Virus record (IMG/VR): IMGVR_UViG_3300036770_003536
Span: 1-24,714 of that record
From: a virus
DNA: 24,714 nucleotides
Direction: 5' to 3' (one strand)
Both the position numbers and the translations under genes were made by a program. Of the stretch, positions 20,717 to 24,714 are shown in pieces. Positions within the stretch are counted from its first letter, which is position 1. Every line of letters starts with the position of its first letter. The notes under the pieces are model-generated. The model did no database searches. It was not told the origin of the DNA and saw only the letters and a program-made list of their open reading frames with translations.

Positions 20717-22888
20717 TCACATGCCTTGCCGCGCCATGAGCTCCGCGCGCCGCGCCGCGAGGGCCTCTCTCGTGTACACGCGCCGCTTGCGCATCGGAGC
20801 ACCCTCCGTTCCGACGTCAGAGATACCGACGAACGAAGCCGCCACTGCCGCGCCGGTGAGACAGTCGAGCCAGTCGTCTTCGCGACCAGGAAGCAGTGCC
20901 CAATACGTCATCACCTTGTCCTTGCCCTTGCGTTCCTCGGGCATGCTGCTGGTGAGGTGATCCGTCAGCAGGTCATGCGTGCCCTTCGGGAGCGTCAGGA
21001 CGCGAGGATCTCCCTTCGGGAGTTTCAGCCGGCTGATGACGAAAGACTTCCAGAGGTTGGAGTCGTAGACGACGTGCTGCTGCTTCTTGATCGTCTCGGT
21101 CATCCAGTCCGAACCGACTCGCTCGCTCCCCTTCGCGTCGCGCTCGCCAATGAGCTTCATGCCGGGGCCGATGTAGCGACCGTGCGTCGGCAGGATTCGT
21201 GGGCCGAACTTGTTCCGCCGGCAGAAATCACGCACCGTTCCTCGCTGCTGGGCCCAGTTGGCGTCGATGAAGAGCTGCCGGACCTGCAGGACTCCGTCCT
21301 CGTCTTCCCGGCCGAACTCGCGATTGAGGAGCTGATCGGTCAGTGCCTCGAGGCCGGCCAGGATCGCGGCCGAGTCCTGTGCCTGCTTGGATGCCTTTTG
21401 CAGCGTTTCTTTCAGGTCACGCTTCGTGAAATACGACCGGGCCTGGTCGGGATAGACCCCGTAGTCAACGAAGTGCCCGCGGAACTTGTCGCCCCAGGCG
21501 AGGACCGCCCAATACAGCACGTTCTGCTGGACGTCGACGAACGACGTGAGGGTGTGCATGCCGGCCGGCACGATCGACTGATCGACCGTCTTGAGCACCT
21601 TGTCCGTCACGTGCTCTGGCTTCAATGCGTCGGTCGCGGCCTTATCCTCGATCGGCTCGTTCTGGTACTCGGCGAAGAACGCAGCCTCGCCTCGATCGAT
21701 CCGGAGGTTCCATGCGTGCTGGATCGCGCTCAGCTCGTCGTCGGCCTTTCGTGCGGGCCAGGCCACCCGTGATCCGGCGTCCATCGCCACCTGGTTCTCG
21801 GCGTAGAACTGGTTCGCCCTGGCAACGCCCTGGCCGGCTCGCTGTCCGCCACGCCTCAGCTCCGCGTACTGTTCCCACAGTGCGGTCGCGGTGGGCCACT
21901 CGTAGACGAGCTTCATGCGGCGCCCCTGCCATCCAGGGTGCCGGTTGCGGTCGAGGAGACGATCGGCGAGGTCGTCCTTCGCGATGCACGTCACGGTGGC
22001 GAGCGCGGCGACCTTTCGGCCCGGGCCACCAAGGCCGAGGATCGCTCCTTGGATCACGGCTTCGCGGTCCGTGACCTGCTTCGGGCTCCTCGCGCTCTCG
22101 TCGGTCTGCGGGTCGTCGATCAGCACCAGGCCGGGGCGAACCTTGCGGCCGTCGGATGCTCGCTTCGCCGTCATGCCGCGGATGCGGCCGGTGATCCCCG
22201 CGACGCGAATGATGCCGCCCGAGGCCGGCGAGCCTGGGATGCTCGGGAACTGAACCTCGTTTTCCTTCCACTTGATGTGGGTGCTCTTGCCCTTGTAGGT
22301 CTGCCCCTTGGACCGTTGGTGGATCCGGTCGAGAGCGACGATCGGGAAAACCGCTCCCGGGAAATCCGCCAGGATCAGCTCGTTCGTCTCGGCCTCAACC
22401 TTGATGCTTTCGAGCATCGTGAGGGCGTGCCCCTCGTCGCTTCCGACGATCGCCACGAACTCCTGGTGGCCGAAGAGCAGTGCCCACAACGCGGCCGCCT
22501 CGACGAGCGACGTCTTGCCGGATCCGCGAGGCATCGCGAAGGCGAGCCGCTCGCCGTTGATGACTGCGGCCTCCACTGCCGCGATGATCTCGAGGTGGTC
22601 CTCTGACCACGTGAGCGTGAACGTGTTCGACAGGTACGTTTCACAGAACGCACGGAAGGAGTCGAGGCAGGCCTCCATCCTCGCGAGGTCCTGGATCGGC
22701 GGCAGCTCGCCGATGTCACGCGTCGCCTCCGATTGCTCTCGCGACCGTGCGGCCTGCCTGTCACGATGCGATTCGTAGGCCGAGCGAGGAGCGCCGGTGC
22801 GACGTTCGAGCTCCGCGATGGCCCGCAGTTGTGCGCGGGCTTTTTTCTTGGCCTCGGCGAGCTTCTCGTGCGTGGCCGTTGGCGCCAT
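20717..22888 (-). CDS. Terminase large subunit
   Basis: A 723-aa packaging motor. The ATPase part has PRGSGKTS (Walker A, residues 120-127), LVLIDDP (Walker B, 254-260) and a coupling-type VTCIAKDD. The nuclease part has acidic strands SFVDVQ (near 449-454), LFIDANW and DDWLDC. The layout and TerL-type spacing resemble the lambda gpA/GpA group. A ~60-residue basic, coiled N-terminus (KLAEAKKKARAQLRAIAELERR) precedes the motor and could bind the small subunit or DNA. The ATG at 22888 has GGAGG upstream at a distance (about 20 bases), so its ribosome site is weak. No recognisable small subunit gene lies next to it. A 5' start with the divergent region before it suggests that this is the first gene of the late operon. 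Confidence 0.92.
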   Translation of the reverse strand: MAPTATHEKLAEAKKKARAQLRAIAELERRTGAPRSAYESHRDRQAARSREQSEATRDIGELPPIQDLARMEACLDSFRAFCETYLSNTFTLTWSEDHLEIIAAVEAAVINGERLAFAMPRGSGKTSLVEAAALWALLFGHQEFVAIVGSDEGHALTMLESIKVEAETNELILADFPGAVFPIVALDRIHQRSKGQTYKGKSTHIKWKENEVQFPSIPGSPASGGIIRVAGITGRIRGMTAKRASDGRKVRPGLVLIDDPQTDESARSPKQVTDREAVIQGAILGLGGPGRKVAALATVTCIAKDDLADRLLDRNRHPGWQGRRMKLVYEWPTATALWEQYAELRRGGQRAGQGVARANQFYAENQVAMDAGSRVAWPARKADDELSAIQHAWNLRIDRGEAAFFAEYQNEPIEDKAATDALKPEHVTDKVLKTVDQSIVPAGMHTLTSFVDVQQNVLYWAVLAWGDKFRGHFVDYGVYPDQARSYFTKRDLKETLQKASKQAQDSAAILAGLEALTDQLLNREFGREDEDGVLQVRQLFIDANWAQQRGTVRDFCRRNKFGPRILPTHGRYIGPGMKLIGERDAKGSERVGSDWMTETIKKQQHVVYDSNLWKSFVISRLKLPKGDPRVLTLPKGTHDLLTDHLTSSMPEERKGKDKVMTYWALLPGREDDWLDCLTGAAVAASFVGISDVGTEGAPMRKRRVYTREALAARRAELMARQGM

Positions 22889-23044
22889 TTACAACGCCAC
22901 GACGGGCCCTCCGGCTCCGGAATACCGCACATTCCGCGGGCATTTCGGCCCAGAAAAAAAGCCCCCCGCGAGACTTGCTATCGGCACACGATAGGGCAAT
23001 GTACGGGTGTCCATGCACGACACCCAAAGCAAAGGAGAACGACG
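22889..23044. promoter_or_regulatory. Divergent control region with two dyads and an A7 tract
   Basis: This 156-base non-coding region separates the leftward late operon from the rightward 107-aa gene, so it should hold promoters in both directions. Visible are CTATCG, 5 bases, CGATAG (22978-22994), and GGGTGTC, 7 bases, GACACCC (23005-23025), the latter in the leader just before AAAGGAG and the ATG at 23045. AAAAAAA lies at 22954-22960, next to a C-run. TTGCTA (22975-22980) is a possible -35 for the plus-strand gene; no good -10 follows. The first dyad looks like an operator or small hairpin. Confidence 0.5.
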
Positions 23045-23368
23045 ATGAAACTTGCGAACGCCCGAATCGAGAAGCTTGCCGAGTCCAAGCGGGCCTACAC
23101 GGTCCGCGAACTGATCGAGGAGCTCGAGGGCCACGACCCTGACGCCCTGGTGGTCTTCTCGGTGAACTACGGGGACATCTGCAACACGATGCAGGCCCTT
23201 CCGATCGAGAGCGTTGACGAGCTCGACCAGTGCGAGGTGATCGCCGAATCGGCTTACAGCCAAAGCGGCATGAGCATCGAGAACGCCTTCGAGCGAGGCG
23301 GCTTCGATGAGGACGATGAAGAGGTCGATGTGCCCCACCCCGATTGCGGCGTGGTGGTTCTCCGGTGA
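23045..23368 (+). CDS. Small acidic phage protein, function unknown
   Basis: A 107-aa acidic protein and the only rightward gene in the window. ATG 23045 follows AAAGGAG at seven bases; longer upstream frames would pass through the control region and lack a ribosome site. The pattern RAYTVRELIEELEGHDPDALVVFSVNYGDICNT followed by SAYSQSGMSIENAF is that of a small protein common in phage genomes, with no known function that I can name. The C-terminus is strongly acidic (FDEDDEEVDVPHPDCG). It converges on the methyltransferase gene with 23 bases between stops. Being alone on its strand beside the terminase promoter, it might regulate or be made early; that is inference. Confidence 0.75.
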   Translation: MKLANARIEKLAESKRAYTVRELIEELEGHDPDALVVFSVNYGDICNTMQALPIESVDELDQCEVIAESAYSQSGMSIENAFERGGFDEDDEEVDVPHPDCGVVVLR

Positions 23369-23395
23369 TCGGCAGGGTGGAACCTTCGCGATCAC
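23365..23395. other. Hairpin across two convergent stop codons
   Basis: GTGATCG (23365-23371) pairs with CGATCAC (23389-23395). Inside, AGGGT can pair with ACCTT around GGA. The outer arms contain the stop codons of both the plus-strand gene and the methyltransferase. There is no T-run on either strand, so terminator activity is doubtful. Confidence 0.35.
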
Positions 23396-24642
23396 TGATG
23401 CCCAGCTCCGGAGGCTTCAAGGATGGCCCCGGATGCTGGGCTGGCCTCTGATAGGTAGGCCGTCTTTCCTGTGAGTTGTTCCCACCTGCGGACGATCACG
23501 TCGCAGTACCGCGGGTCGAGCTCCAGCCCGCAGCACCGCCGGCCGAGCTGTTCCGCGGCGATGAGCGTGGTGCCGCTGCCCAGGAAGCTGTCGAACACCA
23601 GCCCGCCCGGGCGACTGCTGTTGCCGATCAGGTAGGCGATTAGCGCCACCGGCTTCATCGTGGGGTGGTCGGCGTTGGATGTCGGCCGGTCGAACTCGAG
23701 CACCGTGGTCTGCGAGCGGTCCGAATACCACTCGTGGGCGGCCCCATCCTTCCACCCGTAGAGGCATGGCTCGTGCTTCCACTGGTAATCCTGCCGTCCG
23801 AGCACCAGGGCGTTCTTCTTCCAGATCAGGCACTGCCGCACCCGCTGGCCGCAGTCTTTGACGGCGCCGCGGAAGTTGAGGCCCTCGCTGTCGGCGTGCC
23901 AGATGTAGAACGCACCTCCCGGCTTGAGGGCTGCGAACGCCTGCTCGTAGGCCGCGCGGAGGAACGCACGGAAATCGGCGTCCGGCATGCTGTCGTTCGC
24001 GATCGTGAGGGCCTCGTCGGTCCCGCCCACGTAGGCGACGTTGTACGGAGGGTCGGTCAGCCAGATGTCGGCCAGCTCGACGTCCATCACGCGCTCGACG
24101 TCTTCGGCTCGCGTCGAGTCGCCGCAAAGCAACCGATGCTCGCCGAGGATCCACAGGTCGCCCGGCTTCGTGACCGGGTCCGCCGGCGGCTCCGGCACGT
24201 CGTCCTCGACGATCCCGGTCGGCTCGCCCTGGTAGAGGCCGGCCGCTGCCGCCACATCCGCGAGCATCTGCTGGACCGCCTCGCTCCCGGTGTCGAGATC
24301 ACGCAGGATGGCATCGAGCTTCACCGCGTCCGCCTCCGCCATCGCCGAGAGCGGGTCGAGCGTCGCGAGGATCTTGTCGGCCTCGGCCTGGTTCACGTCG
24401 AGCACCAGGACCGGCACCGGCTTGTCGCCGAGGGTCTCCACGCGGAGGTGACCGTCGATCAGCTCGAGCGTGCCGTCGTCGAGCTCCCGGGCCAGGACCG
24501 CGTCAGCGATGCCCACCTCGGCGAACACGCCGCGGAGCGCGTCGGCCTGGGCCTGCGGATGGGTCCGCCAATTCCTCGGGTTTGGGCGAAGATCGGAGGC
24601 CGGAACGCGGCGAAGCTCTCGGATTCGGTCCCTGATAAGCAT
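23392..24642 (-). CDS. ParB-domain/DNA methyltransferase fusion
   Basis: A 416-aa protein. Residues ~12-95 are a ParB/Srx-like domain with ASDLRPNPRNWRTHPQ and LIDGHLRVE (DGHLR at 63-67). From about 160 on is an amino-methyltransferase with DPPY (197-200) before FDSFLGSGTT (350-359), the beta-class order, and HPTMKPVALIAYLI in between. Such enzymes methylate adenine N6 or cytosine N4 and often protect phage DNA from host restriction or change gene control. ParB-methyltransferase fusions are common in phages. The ATG at 24642 has no clear ribosome site, and the frame stays open to the window edge, so the start could lie further upstream. No restriction enzyme gene is seen beside it. Confidence 0.88.
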   Translation of the reverse strand: MLIRDRIRELRRVPASDLRPNPRNWRTHPQAQADALRGVFAEVGIADAVLARELDDGTLELIDGHLRVETLGDKPVPVLVLDVNQAEADKILATLDPLSAMAEADAVKLDAILRDLDTGSEAVQQMLADVAAAAGLYQGEPTGIVEDDVPEPPADPVTKPGDLWILGEHRLLCGDSTRAEDVERVMDVELADIWLTDPPYNVAYVGGTDEALTIANDSMPDADFRAFLRAAYEQAFAALKPGGAFYIWHADSEGLNFRGAVKDCGQRVRQCLIWKKNALVLGRQDYQWKHEPCLYGWKDGAAHEWYSDRSQTTVLEFDRPTSNADHPTMKPVALIAYLIGNSSRPGGLVFDSFLGSGTTLIAAEQLGRRCCGLELDPRYCDVIVRRWEQLTGKTAYLSEASPASGAILEASGAGHQ

Positions 24643-24714
24643 GGGGCTTTGGGGGGCTTCTGGGGGTAGAGGGCCGCGCGAAAGAAAGTCAGTCGATACC
24701 TGCAGAGTTCGCGA

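Noticed and set aside
22954-22977. Intrinsic terminator on the minus strand at the T7 tract
   Set aside because: The G-run before the T7 lacks a close pairing arm; only a large-loop stem (CGCGGG/CCCGCG) across the tract can be drawn.
22733-23044. Upstream extension of the plus-strand 107-aa gene
   Set aside because: The extension runs through the terminase 5' end and the control region; AAAGGAG stands right before ATG 23045.
24643-24714. Gene at the right edge
   Set aside because: A minus-strand frame ends in TGA at 24691-24689 and could be the tail of another gene, but only seven codons are visible, too few to support a call.

Overview
The window is GC-rich and almost fully coding. It reads as the structural half of a tailed phage (or prophage) genome with a siphovirus plan: large terminase, lambda-type portal, protease/capsid fusion, decoration protein, tail tube proteins and a TP901-type tape measure, with no sheath gene. 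The style of several proteins (protease-capsid fusion, a CxxC-rich small protein, a CarF/TMEM189-like desaturase) recalls phages of Planctomycetes or similar GC-rich aquatic bacteria. That host guess is inference. No integrase, tRNA, CRISPR array or IS element was seen. No terminase small subunit and no classical endolysin were recognised.

Nearly all genes lie on the minus strand and are transcribed right to left, so the functional order runs from high to low coordinates. From the right edge: a ParB-domain/DNA methyltransferase fusion (24642-23392) converges on a single plus-strand gene (23045-23368). A 156-base divergent control region (22889-23044) separates that gene from the late operon. 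The head module is terminase (22888-20717), a small gpW-position protein, portal, protease-MCP fusion, decoration protein between two strong hairpins, and a stopper-like protein. A tail fibre with a polyglycine tip and its partner follow (15947-13723). Next come a tail terminator-like protein, an HK97-gp10-like protein, three tandem paralogous tail tube-like proteins (12374-11249), a G/GT tail chaperone pair that very probably uses a -1 frameshift, the tape measure, and tail-tip/baseplate proteins including a large cysteine-rich one (6793-4739). A BppU-like protein and a deoxynucleotide monophosphate kinase close this part.

The left 2.95 kb is a separate, tightly overlapped cassette that starts behind its own candidate promoter. 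It encodes a 71-aa protein, a possible holin-like protein, a secreted papain/C39-like protein, a membrane-anchored secreted thioredoxin-like protein, a 44-aa membrane peptide, a plasmanylethanolamine desaturase-like (Kua/CarF/TMEM189) enzyme and the start of a lipoprotein or spanin-like protein. Every product with a recognisable location signal points to the envelope. This is the least ordinary part of the window.

Control signals that can be seen: four TAYACTG elements just upstream of minus-strand genes, two of them inside a 41-base near-identical repeat 17.7 kb apart; a terminator hairpin abutting one of these elements; hairpins flanking the decoration gene; and an internal ribosome site in the protease-capsid fusion. 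Gene starts overlap upstream stops by ATGA, GTGA or TGATG at many junctions, which supports translational coupling.
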